Of a DNA stretch of 5,493 nt, positions 1-5,270 are shown one piece after another. The stretch's first letter is position 1. Each line of letters opens with the position of its first letter. The notes beneath the pieces are model-generated. The model searched no databases. It worked only from the letters and a program-made list of their open reading frames with translations, and had not been told where the DNA came from. The translations under genes were made by a program, and so were the position numbers. Source of the DNA: Anaerolineae bacterium (GTDB lineage: Bacteria; Chloroflexota; Anaerolineae; Aggregatilineales; UBA2796); the NCBI GenBank assembly GCA_020851855.1, contig JADZBY010000592.1, positions 1-5,493 on the forward strand, read 5' to 3'.

Positions 1-824
1 CGATCCAGTTGCGACGGCACAAAGAGCAGCGCATAGAACTGCACCGGCGCATCGGCGACCAGGTGCATGTGCAGGAAGGGCTGGCCGGGGTCATACGTCA
101 GCTGCTTGTAGAAGTCCTGGTACTCCGCCTCGCTCACTTCGCGCGGGGAGCGCCTCCAGAGCGCCGTTTGCGCATTGGCCACCGTCTCGCCCACCTTGAC
201 CGGGAACGCGACGTAGTTGGAATGCTTGCGCACGATGTTGCGCAGCCGGTATTCGTCAAGGAACTCGTCCGCGTCCTCTTTGACGTGGATGATGATGTCC
301 GTGCCGCGGTTCGTCTTGTCCGCGTCTTCGATGGTGTACGAGGCGCTGCCGTCGCTGGTCCACATGACCGCCTGATCGCCGGGACGGAAGCTGCGCGATA
401 CGACCTGCACCTTGTCCGCGATCATGAATACGGAATAGAAGCCCACGCCGAACTGCCCGATGATGTCCGAAGTGGGCGTGTCGCCGCGCTGGCGCAGCGT
501 TTCCAGGAACGCCATCGCGCCGGAGTGGGCGATTGTCCCCAGGTTCTCGATCATCTCCTCGCGATTCATGCCGATACCCGTATCGCTCACCGTGATGGTG
601 CGCCCGTCCTTGTCCACGCTCACCGTGATCGCCAGCTCGGCTTCCGGATCGACCACGTCGGCGTTGGTGAGCATCTCGAAACGCAGCCGGTTCAGCGCGT
701 CCGAGGCATTGGAGATCAGCTCGCGCAGGAAAATCTCGCGGTCGGTGTACAGCGAGTGAACCAGGATGTTGAGTAACTGTTGAATCTCGGCGCGGAACTC
801 GTAGTTCTGAACTGCTGTCGTCAT
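1..824 (-). CDS. htpG: Molecular chaperone HtpG (Hsp90 family), N-terminal part, truncated by window edge
   Basis: This is the cytosolic, ATP-dependent Hsp90 chaperone that helps fold and remodel client proteins, often with DnaK. The visible 274 codons translate without interruption from the ATG at 824 to the window edge. They cover the whole N-terminal GHKL ATPase domain and the start of the middle domain. Visible ATP-site motifs are the N-box ELISNASDAL (residues about 35-44, catalytic Glu35 and Mg-binding Asn39), SDTGIGM (about 80-86, Asp81 contacts adenine) and the glycine loop GQFGVGFYS (about 123-131). The lid segment lies between the last two. The N-terminus EFRAEIQQLLNILVHSLYT is typical of the family. 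A purine-rich AGGGGG (835-840) precedes the ATG by 10 nt and supports this start. The gene lies 112 bp downstream of the cyclase stop, on the same strand. No CIRCE element is seen upstream, so HrcA control is not indicated. The family is about 610-640 aa, so well over half the gene is missing here. Confidence 0.97.
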   Translation of the reverse strand, partial: MTTAVQNYEFRAEIQQLLNILVHSLYTDREIFLRELISNASDALNRLRFEMLTNADVVDPEAELAITVSVDKDGRTITVSDTGIGMNREEMIENLGTIAHSGAMAFLETLRQRGDTPTSDIIGQFGVGFYSVFMIADKVQVVSRSFRPGDQAVMWTSDGSASYTIEDADKTNRGTDIIIHVKEDADEFLDEYRLRNIVRKHSNYVAFPVKVGETVANAQTALWRRSPREVSEAEYQDFYKQLTYDPGQPFLHMHLVADAPVQFYALLFVPSQLD

Positions 825-834
825 CGTCGTTCAG

Positions 835-840
835 CCCCCT
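835..840 (-). promoter_or_regulatory. Ribosome binding site of htpG
   Basis: On the minus strand AGGGGG precedes the htpG ATG (822-824) with a 10-nt spacer. It is a partial match to the anti-Shine-Dalgarno consensus, but it is the only purine block in this leader, and it sets the start that also gives the family-typical N-terminus. Confidence 0.5.
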
Positions 841-930
841 GTCTACTCAGCGTTTGTCGCTTGTCGTCTTGCCACGGGAATGGACGTGTTGCCGGAGATC
901 GTACTGCGCCTGTGCAAGATTTTCGCAAGA

Positions 931-951
931 ATCCGATCAGTATCCGATCAG
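931..951. repeat. Perfect 10-bp direct repeat with 11-bp period across the cyclase stop codon
   Basis: ATCCGATCAG occurs at 931-940 and again at 942-951, separated by one base. On the minus strand it reads CTGATCGGAT-A-CTGATCGGAT. The upstream copy encodes the last cyclase residues (LIGY) and the spacer base ends the Tyr codon. The other copy supplies the TGA stop. The copies are one helical turn apart and lie about 110 bp upstream of htpG. This could be a chance tandem duplication or a two-site binding motif for a regulator of htpG. Only the repeat itself is observed. Confidence 0.6.
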
Positions 952-2316
952 CGTTCCGTCAACGCCGCTGCGGTTGGGCGTGGGCGTACTTTCCACCGCA
1001 AAAACGGACAGGGGCGACTGTCTGCCCCGGATCATGACCGGCCCCAGGCGGCGCAGCCGCATGGCCGACCCGATCGCGGCGCGCGCTGCTTCGGACACGA
1101 GAATCTGGCCCGGCGCGGCGAGGTCCATCAGGCGGGCGGCGGTGTTCGTCTCGTCACCGATGATGCTGAAGTCGTGACGCACCTCGCCGCCGACCATGCC
1201 CGCGAAGAGCACACCCCGGCTGATGCCGCCGCGCACGCTTTCACCGCCGACGCTCTCATCCATCTGCGCCTGAAATTCCAATGCGGCGCGAATGGCCCGC
1301 GCGGCGTCGTCCTCGTTCTCCCCGGCGGCGGTGAGCAGACCCAGCACGGCGAACAGCACACACACCCGGCCCGGCGTTTCGACGGACATGAGCCGTCCGC
1401 CGTGGCGCATGAGCACGGTCTGGAGCACGCGCACGGAACGGTCGAGCGCGCGGTGCACCGTCTCGGCGTCGCCATCCGGCAAGCGCACTTCGAGGAACAG
1501 GGGCGCGGTCAGGCGAAGTCCGCCCGAATCCGGCTCGAATCCGCTCTCGATCTGGGCGCGCACCGCGTATTCGACAAAAGGCTGCACCGCGCTCAGGATG
1601 GTCTGCGCATCGCCCGTGGTCTGCCACGCCGGCCAGCGCCGCGAGCGGGCCGCCGCCGCGATCCGCTCCGGCAAGCCGCCGACGATCCAATGCCCGTCCG
1701 GGGCCTGGGCGGTCTCCAGTTCCGCGCCGAGCAACGCAGGCGTCGTGTTGGAATGCAGGAGCACCTGTCCGGGTTGGGCGATGTGCGCGATGCGAGACAG
1801 ATCGGTCAGTGCGGGGCCGCTGATCACGTCAAAGAAGCGGTCGGCGGGGTCGCCAATGGTCCAGCGGTGCGCGTCGCCCATGCTGACGAACACCTTCATG
1901 CGCAGGTGCGGGAAAAAGCGCATCCACGCCTGGATTTCGAGGCCGCTGGCGATGGCGCGGTAGATGGCGGGCACGGGCGGCGCGCTGGAAGAGGCCGCGT
2001 CGCCGCCGACCTGCGCGTCGTCAAACCAGGCCAGGAAACCATCGCCCAGGAAGCGGATCACGCTGCCGCCGTGGTGAAATACCTGCCCGGCTGCTGCTTC
2101 GAACATCGAGTTGAGGCCCACCCGCAACGCCTCGCTGGCCCGTTCCGCGCCATATTCGGCCACCAGCCGGACGGTCATATGCGTGAAGCCGGACAGATCG
2201 GCCTGCAGGGCGGCTCCCGTGGTGAACGGCGGCAGATCACGCTGCGCAAGCGCCGCGCGAAAGCGATCGGTGGGCAGGTAAGGGGCCAGCAGGTGCAGGC
2301 GATCTTCGGGCGTCAT
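937..2316 (-). CDS. Tandem class III adenylate/guanylate cyclase homology-domain protein
   Basis: This 459-aa protein has two cyclase homology domains in the arrangement of soluble adenylyl cyclase (sAC-like) proteins. Domain 1 spans about residues 30-215 and has ALQADLSGFT (Asp40) and VIRFLGDGF (Asp92), matching the two metal-binding aspartates. Domain 2 spans about 268-440 and has the strong C-terminal cyclase signature RGGISRGVLFAGMVGG, followed by IIGDETNTAARLMDLAAPGQ. Asn391 and Arg395 there match the transition-state residues. Domain 2 lacks clear metal aspartates (Glu276 at one site), and the usual adenine-selecting Lys appears as Ser311. A single composite site across the pair is therefore likely, if the protein is active; nucleotide specificity is uncertain. 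No signal peptide or membrane segment is visible, so it is probably cytosolic. Related proteins often continue into AAA and TPR regions, but this one stops after domain 2. The ATG at 2316 has no good Shine-Dalgarno sequence. The gene starts 68 bp after the FAD-subunit stop, so co-transcription is possible. Confidence 0.87.
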   Translation of the reverse strand: MTPEDRLHLLAPYLPTDRFRAALAQRDLPPFTTGAALQADLSGFTHMTVRLVAEYGAERASEALRVGLNSMFEAAAGQVFHHGGSVIRFLGDGFLAWFDDAQVGGDAASSSAPPVPAIYRAIASGLEIQAWMRFFPHLRMKVFVSMGDAHRWTIGDPADRFFDVISGPALTDLSRIAHIAQPGQVLLHSNTTPALLGAELETAQAPDGHWIVGGLPERIAAAARSRRWPAWQTTGDAQTILSAVQPFVEYAVRAQIESGFEPDSGGLRLTAPLFLEVRLPDGDAETVHRALDRSVRVLQTVLMRHGGRLMSVETPGRVCVLFAVLGLLTAAGENEDDAARAIRAALEFQAQMDESVGGESVRGGISRGVLFAGMVGGEVRHDFSIIGDETNTAARLMDLAAPGQILVSEAARAAIGSAMRLRRLGPVMIRGRQSPLSVFAVESTPTPNRSGVDGTLIGY

Positions 2317-2384
2317 TGTGGTGGGGCTGGCTCGTCGCTCCGGCGGACTGGCTCGCGGTCAGATGGTCAGTCAGATAGGTAGGC

Positions 2385-3161
2385 TCACGGTTCGGCGCGG
2401 CGGGCTATGTCGAGGGCGCGCGCCATGGCTGCCTCGGCCAGCGTGCGGGCCATGGCGGACCGGTACTCGGCGCTGCCCTTGTAATCGCTCCGCGCACTGC
2501 GCAGCCCGTCCTGATAGCGCACCGGCGCGCGGTCCACGCCAACGACGATGGCAAAGGCGGGCGCGTCGGGGCGCTGCGTCTCGGCAAATCCCAACGCCGC
2601 CACAATCGGCGCGTCGGCGGGCGTGCGGCCTACTTTTTCCAGGGCGATGCTGAGCGCGCGGCGGCCCGACGCGGCGACCAGGGCGTAACGCGGCAGCTCC
2701 ACGCGCTCCACGATCCGGTTGTGCCGCGCCGCAAGGTCCAAAGCGAGCCAGTTGCCCACCGGCAGGCGGTCGCGGTCGGGCGTCACGATCTGCGCATCCA
2801 GCCCAACCAGCGCCGCCAGCAGCAGCGAATCGGGCGGCGCTTCCATGAGCACGTCGCCCAGCGTCAGCGTATGGCGCAGCGTCACCGGCGCATCGTCTCG
2901 TACCAGTGCGCCGAGCTGCGCATCCGCGCCGGCAATCGTCTCTAGCGTCGCACAGCCGCCGATCCACGGCGCGCCCGCGCTCACGCCGACCCGGTCGTTG
3001 ACGGCGCGTCCCAGGTCCACCGCGCCCTGCACATCGCGCAAATCCAGGCGGACGAGATAGGCCCCGCTGCCATAGATCGGGTACACGCCGTTACGCCGGA
3101 CGAGCGCGGCGGCTTCTTCGATGGTTTGCGGGCGGTGGATGGCGTCCAGGTTGATGAGCAT
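2385..3161 (-). CDS. FAD-binding subunit-like protein of the xanthine dehydrogenase/CO dehydrogenase medium chain family (XdhB/CoxM-like)
   Basis: The 258-aa product resembles the medium, flavin-binding subunit of molybdenum hydroxylases, which passes electrons from the Fe-S subunit to NAD or other acceptors. The N-terminal part has a PIYGSGAYLVR segment (about 28-38) where the family has a glycine-rich FAD loop. WIGGCATLETI (about 66-76) matches the usual IGA.TT..L motif. TLTLGDVLMEAPPDSLLLAALVGLDAQI (about 98-125) aligns with the TVGGNLA...SD..PAL..LDA block. The C-terminal DYKGSAEYRSAM (about 226-237) is characteristic of the CO dehydrogenase flavoprotein C-terminal domain. The GGN core of the second FAD loop is not conserved, so flavin binding is doubtful. 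It is somewhat shorter than the usual 280-290 aa. The ATG at 3161 is preferred: AGGGGA lies 6 nt upstream, and the family N-terminus begins MLINLDAIHRP. A TTG at 3185 would add eight residues with no support. No molybdenum or Fe-S subunit gene is adjacent in the window. Confidence 0.82.
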   Translation of the reverse strand: MLINLDAIHRPQTIEEAAALVRRNGVYPIYGSGAYLVRLDLRDVQGAVDLGRAVNDRVGVSAGAPWIGGCATLETIAGADAQLGALVRDDAPVTLRHTLTLGDVLMEAPPDSLLLAALVGLDAQIVTPDRDRLPVGNWLALDLAARHNRIVERVELPRYALVAASGRRALSIALEKVGRTPADAPIVAALGFAETQRPDAPAFAIVVGVDRAPVRYQDGLRSARSDYKGSAEYRSAMARTLAEAAMARALDIARRAEP

Positions 3162-3167
3162 CGACTG

Positions 3168-3173
3168 TCCCCT
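3168..3173 (-). promoter_or_regulatory. Ribosome binding site deciding the start of the FAD-subunit gene
   Basis: On the minus strand AGGGGA is followed by a 6-nt spacer and the ATG at 3159-3161. This favours the ATG over the in-frame TTG at 3185, which has no purine block at a suitable distance. Confidence 0.6.
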
Positions 3174-3205
3174 ATCTGACGGCAAGCGTTTTGAGGCTCC
3201 GGAAC

Positions 3206-3219
3206 AATACTAAATACTA
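3206..3219 (-). promoter_or_regulatory. AT-rich tandem heptamer, possible -10 region of the FAD-subunit gene
   Basis: On the minus strand TAGTATT occurs twice head to tail, an AT-rich island in a GC-rich intergenic stretch 45 bp upstream of the ATG. TAGTAT matches four of six bases of TATAAT. No convincing -35 hexamer is visible at the usual distance, where the palindromic repeat begins. The promoter reading is therefore weak, although the repeat is plain. Confidence 0.3.
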
Positions 3220-3232
3220 TCTGCGCCCGTTG

Positions 3233-3342
3233 ACCCTCACTCCCCCGGCCCCTCTCTCCCCCAGGGATAGAGGGGAGAAATGCGGGATGCTGACGGTGTT
3301 TTTCACCCCTCTCCCTGCGGGAGAGGGGCCGGGGGTGAGGGT
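3233..3342. repeat. Palindromic intergenic repeat element, copy 1 (REP/MITE-like)
   Basis: This 110-bp element is bounded by inverted arms. The left arm (3233-3256) starts ACCCTCACTCCCCCGG. The right arm (3321-3342) is GAGAGGGGCC followed by GGGGGTGAGGGT. The arms match as inverted repeats apart from a 2-nt insertion. Each arm also carries its own hairpin: CCCCTCT/AGAGGGG at 3249-3275 and a perfect 10-bp stem at 3306-3328. It fills most of the gap between the ferritin stop and the FAD-subunit leader. The motif resembles dispersed repeats frequent in Chloroflexota genomes. It encodes no transposase, and short open frames through it are artefacts. Confidence 0.85.
3306..3328. terminator. Strong hairpin downstream of the ferritin-like gene, possible transcript end
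   Basis: CCCCTCTCCC (3306-3315) and GGGAGAGGGG (3319-3328) form a perfect 10-bp GC-rich stem with a 3-nt loop. On the minus strand it begins 27 nt after the ferritin-like stop and is followed by GTGAAAAACACC. That has no real U-tract, so it is at best an imperfect terminator or an mRNA 3'-end stabiliser. The hairpin is also part of the right arm of repeat copy 1. Confidence 0.4.
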
Positions 3343-3355
3343 TGGAAGACACACC

Positions 3356-3811
3356 CTACAGATTCCACTCGCGCAGCATACGCTCGGTTTCTTCGGCGTG
3401 TGTGCTCTCGTCGAGCACCATGTTTTCGAGCTGCACTTTCAGGCCGACGTCGCCGTATTCCTCGGCTTCCTGGGCGCGTTTCGCGTACCCGGAGCGGGCA
3501 TTCCGCTCCGCTTCGAGCACAGCCTCAAGCATCTCGCGGTTGCTCATCGCCGTCCGGACCGGCATCGGCACGGTGGTCGGCTCGCCGCCCAGCGCCACGA
3601 TCTTGTTGGCCAGGAATTGCGCGTGCATCTGCTCGTCGGGCACTTCTGCCAGGAAGAACTGCGCCAGTTGAGGCCGGTACGGGCCGGTGACTTTGGCCGC
3701 ATAGGTGGTGTACTGGATGATCGCGCTCAACTCGTTGGCCAGGTCTTCGTTGAGGTGGGCGATCAACGTCTGTTTCGGATCCGTCGCTTTCGCCGCTGCA
3801 CGTTTTGCCAT
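3356..3811 (-). CDS. Ferritin-like di-iron protein (bacterioferritin-related, lacking the heme-ligand Met)
   Basis: This 151-aa protein fits a four-helix ferritin-like fold that oxidises and stores iron, or protects against iron-driven oxidative damage, in the cytosol. The di-iron ligands are visible with bacterioferritin spacing: Glu27 in helix 1, Glu60-x-x-His63 in helix 2, Glu102 in helix 3 and Glu135-x-x-His138 in helix 4. The gaps of 33, 42 and 33 residues are close to those of E. coli Bfr. The Bfr heme-ligating Met, which directly follows the helix-2 Glu, is Gln61 here, so heme binding of that kind is not expected. The first 12 residues are a basic, Ala/Lys-rich extension (KRAAAKAT), somewhat like Dps tails that contact DNA. 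The ATG at 3811 has a strong GAGGAG (3817-3822) at 5 nt. The gene is flanked by palindromic repeats on both sides and by its own terminator/operator-like region. A Dps-like or DUF-type ferritin assignment is the main alternative. Confidence 0.88.
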   Translation of the reverse strand: MAKRAAAKATDPKQTLIAHLNEDLANELSAIIQYTTYAAKVTGPYRPQLAQFFLAEVPDEQMHAQFLANKIVALGGEPTTVPMPVRTAMSNREMLEAVLEAERNARSGYAKRAQEAEEYGDVGLKVQLENMVLDESTHAEETERMLREWNL

Positions 3812-3816
3812 CGTAA

Positions 3817-3822
3817 CTCCTC
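3817..3822 (-). promoter_or_regulatory. Strong ribosome binding site of the ferritin-like gene
   Basis: GAGGAG on the minus strand is followed by a 5-nt spacer (TTACG) and the ATG at 3809-3811. It is the clearest Shine-Dalgarno sequence in the window and suggests efficient translation. Confidence 0.8.
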
Positions 3823-3843
3823 ACTACGTCATGTCTTGGACCC

Positions 3844-3860
3844 CGGCAAGCATGTTGCCG
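3844..3860. promoter_or_regulatory. Inverted-repeat operator candidate upstream of the ferritin-like gene
   Basis: CGGCAA (3844-3849) and TTGCCG (3855-3860) form a perfect 6-bp dyad around a 5-bp centre. It lies 33 bp upstream of the ferritin-like start codon. On the minus strand a TAGAAT at 3870-3875 could be a -10 element just upstream, which would put the dyad around the start site, but no good -35 is seen. The position suits a repressor of an iron or stress gene. It does not resemble the A/T-rich Fur box, and the regulator is unknown. Confidence 0.35.
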
Positions 3861-3886
3861 TTATCTCTAATTCTAGCGCGGGATCG

Positions 3887-3915
3887 AAAAAGAGGCTGAC
3901 AGACAGCCCCTTTTT
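3887..3915 (-). terminator. Rho-independent-type terminator upstream of the ferritin-like gene
   Basis: On the minus strand AAAAAGGGGCTG, a 5-nt loop and CAGCCTCTTTTT form a 12-bp stem. The GC-rich core contains one G-U pair, and the element ends in five T residues. On the plus strand the same position is an A-C mismatch, so the minus-strand direction is favoured. It would stop transcripts coming from pheS, whose stop lies about 290 bp upstream, and isolate the ferritin-like gene. Confidence 0.65.
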
Positions 3916-3941
3916 GGATGGGTTTCAGGACGGTTCGATGG

Positions 3942-4044
3942 CCCTCACCCCAACCTCTCTCCCCGTGAAGAGAGGCAGAAGACGCAGGCATTATCCCCAT
4001 TTTCCCCCTCTTGCCCTGAAGGAGAGAAGGCCGGAAAGTGAGGG
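3942..4044. repeat. Palindromic intergenic repeat element, copy 2
   Basis: This copy starts CCCTCACCCCAACCTCTCTC and ends GTGAGGG (4038-4044), giving outer inverted arms like those of copy 1 but more diverged. The left arm contains a hairpin, CCTCTCT (3954-3960) with AGAGAGG (3969-3975). The central part (about 3976-4015) is unique sequence. With copy 3 it fills most of the 393-bp gap between pheS and the ferritin-like gene. No gene is supported in that gap. Confidence 0.75.
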
Positions 4045-4078
4045 TTGACGCCCCTAGAACCACAACCAGGAAAGAATA

Positions 4079-4172
4079 CCCCCTAACCCTGCCCTTCCCC
4101 CATGCAGAGGGGAAGGGGAAAACCGGCTCTGGAAGCCCCTCACGCTTTATGGGGGAGGGGTTGGGGTGGGGG
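4079..4172. repeat. Palindromic intergenic repeat element, copy 3
   Basis: This copy starts CCCCCTAACCCTGCCCTTCC and ends GGGGAGGGGTTGGGGTGGGG, forming approximate inverted outer arms. An internal hairpin pairs CCCTTCCCC (4092-4100) with GGGGAAGGG (4109-4117) around an 8-nt loop. It begins 33 bp downstream of the pheS stop on the minus strand and could mark the pheS transcript end. It belongs to the same family as copies 1 and 2 but is the AACCCC variant of the arm. Confidence 0.75.
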
Positions 4173-4204
4173 AAATGACCCTGAATCCTCACCAAGTGGA
4201 TGTA

Positions 4205-5227
4205 CTAGAACTGCTCCAGGAAGCGCAAGTCGTTGCCCCAGAAATAGCGTATGTCGGTGATGCCGTGCTTGAGCATGGTGATGCGCTCCGGCCCCATGCC
4301 AAACGCGAAGCCGCTATGCACTGCCGGGTCATAGCCGCCGTTGCGCAGCACCACCGGGTGCACCATGCCACAGCCGGCGATCTCCAGCCAGCCTGTACCC
4401 TTGCACACCGAGCAGCCCTTGCCCTCGCAGAAGCACTCCACGTCGACTTCCATGCTCGGCTCCGTGAACGGGAAGTATGAGCCACGGAAGCGCACCTTAC
4501 GCTCGGCCCCGAACATGCGCCGCGCGAAGGCTGTGATGGTCCCCTTCAGGTCCGAGAGGCGGATATTCGTGCCGACGGCCAGCCCTTCCACCTGGTTGAA
4601 CTGGATTTCCTTACGCGCCGAGATCTGCTCGTAGCGGAAGCACATGCCCGGAAGAATGACGCGAATTGGCCCCGGCGCAAAGCGGCGCATGGCGTGGATC
4701 TGCCCCGGCGACGTGTGCGTGCGCAGGATCACGCCCGGCGTGGTGGTGTGGAACGTATCCCACATGTCGCGCGCCGGGTGGTGCGGCGGGATATTCAGCA
4801 GGCCGAAGTTCGTCTCGTCGTCCTCAACTTCGCGCGTGCGGAAGACCTGGAAGCCCATATCGGCCCAGATGTCGTAAATCTGGCGCAGCGTGCGCGTCGC
4901 CGGGTGGATTCCACCGGTGGGCGTCGTCCTGCCGGGCAGCGTCACGTCAATTTCGCCTTCTTCCAGGCTGCGCGCCAGCGCAATGTCTTCGATGGCCTTC
5001 TGCCGGTCGCGGAACAGGCCTTCCAACTCGTCGCGGATGGCGTTCGCACGCTGGCCGAACGCGGCGCGATCGTCTTTGGGCAACTGCCCGACGGAGCGCA
5101 AGAGCAGTGTGATCGCGCCCTTGCGGCCCAGATACGCCGTTTCCCAGGCTTGCAGCGCCTCGGCATCGGTGATGGCCGTGATGCTGGATTTCGCGTCGTC
5201 GTGGACCTTTTCGAGTTCGGGGAACAT
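4205..5227 (-). CDS. pheS: Phenylalanine--tRNA ligase alpha subunit
   Basis: PheS is the catalytic chain of the alpha2-beta2 phenylalanyl-tRNA synthetase, which activates Phe and charges tRNA-Phe in the cytosol. From the ATG at 5227 it has 340 aa, normal for the family. An N-terminal coiled-coil region (about 1-90) is followed by the class II catalytic core. That core has HTSPGQIHAM (171-180), motif 2 FRYEQISARKEIQFNQVEG (about 197-215) and motif 3 FAFGMGPERITML (307-319, Arg315). Between them lies a four-cysteine insertion ECFCEGKGCSVCKGTGW (Cys265, 267, 272, 275), probably a zinc knuckle, found in some bacterial lineages but absent from E. coli PheS. The motif ends in the typical NDLRFLEQF. 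A TTG at 5299 would add 24 residues, but it coincides with a perfect -35 hexamer, so the ATG is preferred. pheT does not follow; repeats and a ferritin-like gene do. Confidence 0.97.
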   Translation of the reverse strand: MFPELEKVHDDAKSSITAITDAEALQAWETAYLGRKGAITLLLRSVGQLPKDDRAAFGQRANAIRDELEGLFRDRQKAIEDIALARSLEEGEIDVTLPGRTTPTGGIHPATRTLRQIYDIWADMGFQVFRTREVEDDETNFGLLNIPPHHPARDMWDTFHTTTPGVILRTHTSPGQIHAMRRFAPGPIRVILPGMCFRYEQISARKEIQFNQVEGLAVGTNIRLSDLKGTITAFARRMFGAERKVRFRGSYFPFTEPSMEVDVECFCEGKGCSVCKGTGWLEIAGCGMVHPVVLRNGGYDPAVHSGFAFGMGPERITMLKHGITDIRYFWGNDLRFLEQF

Positions 5228-5270
5228 GGGTCTTTCCCGTCTGTTGAAGCCGTTCGGGATGGTCTGTGCA

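Noticed and set aside
9..776. Plus-strand open frame of 255 codons opposite htpG
   Set aside because: It is antisense to unmistakable HtpG coding sequence and has no recognisable motifs.
825..936. CIRCE/HrcA operator upstream of htpG
   Set aside because: No TTAGCACTC-N9-GAGTGCTAA or near match is present. Only weak -35-like TTGC strings are seen, with no well-spaced -10.
880..2382. Long plus-strand open frame of 500 codons opposite the cyclase gene
   Set aside because: It is antisense to a gene with clear cyclase motifs. Its composition (Arg, His, Ala, Gly-rich) is typical of antisense frames in GC-rich DNA, and no family is recognisable.
3162..3185. TTG start adding eight residues to the FAD-subunit protein
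   Set aside because: The ATG at 3161 has a well-placed AGGGGA and gives the family-typical N-terminus. The TTG has neither.
2981..3352. Minus-strand open frame beginning MSSNPHPRPLSRRERG
   Set aside because: The N-terminus is translated from repeat copy 1, and the rest is an out-of-frame shadow of the FAD-subunit gene.
3233..4172. CRISPR array
   Set aside because: The repeats are long, imperfect inverted elements interrupted by a gene, not short identical direct repeats with regular spacers.
3824..4195. Minus-strand open frame of 123 codons between pheS and the ferritin-like gene
   Set aside because: It runs through repeat copies 2 and 3 and reads PHPNPSPIKREG-type sequence, a common artefact of translating these palindromic repeats. 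It has no family features.
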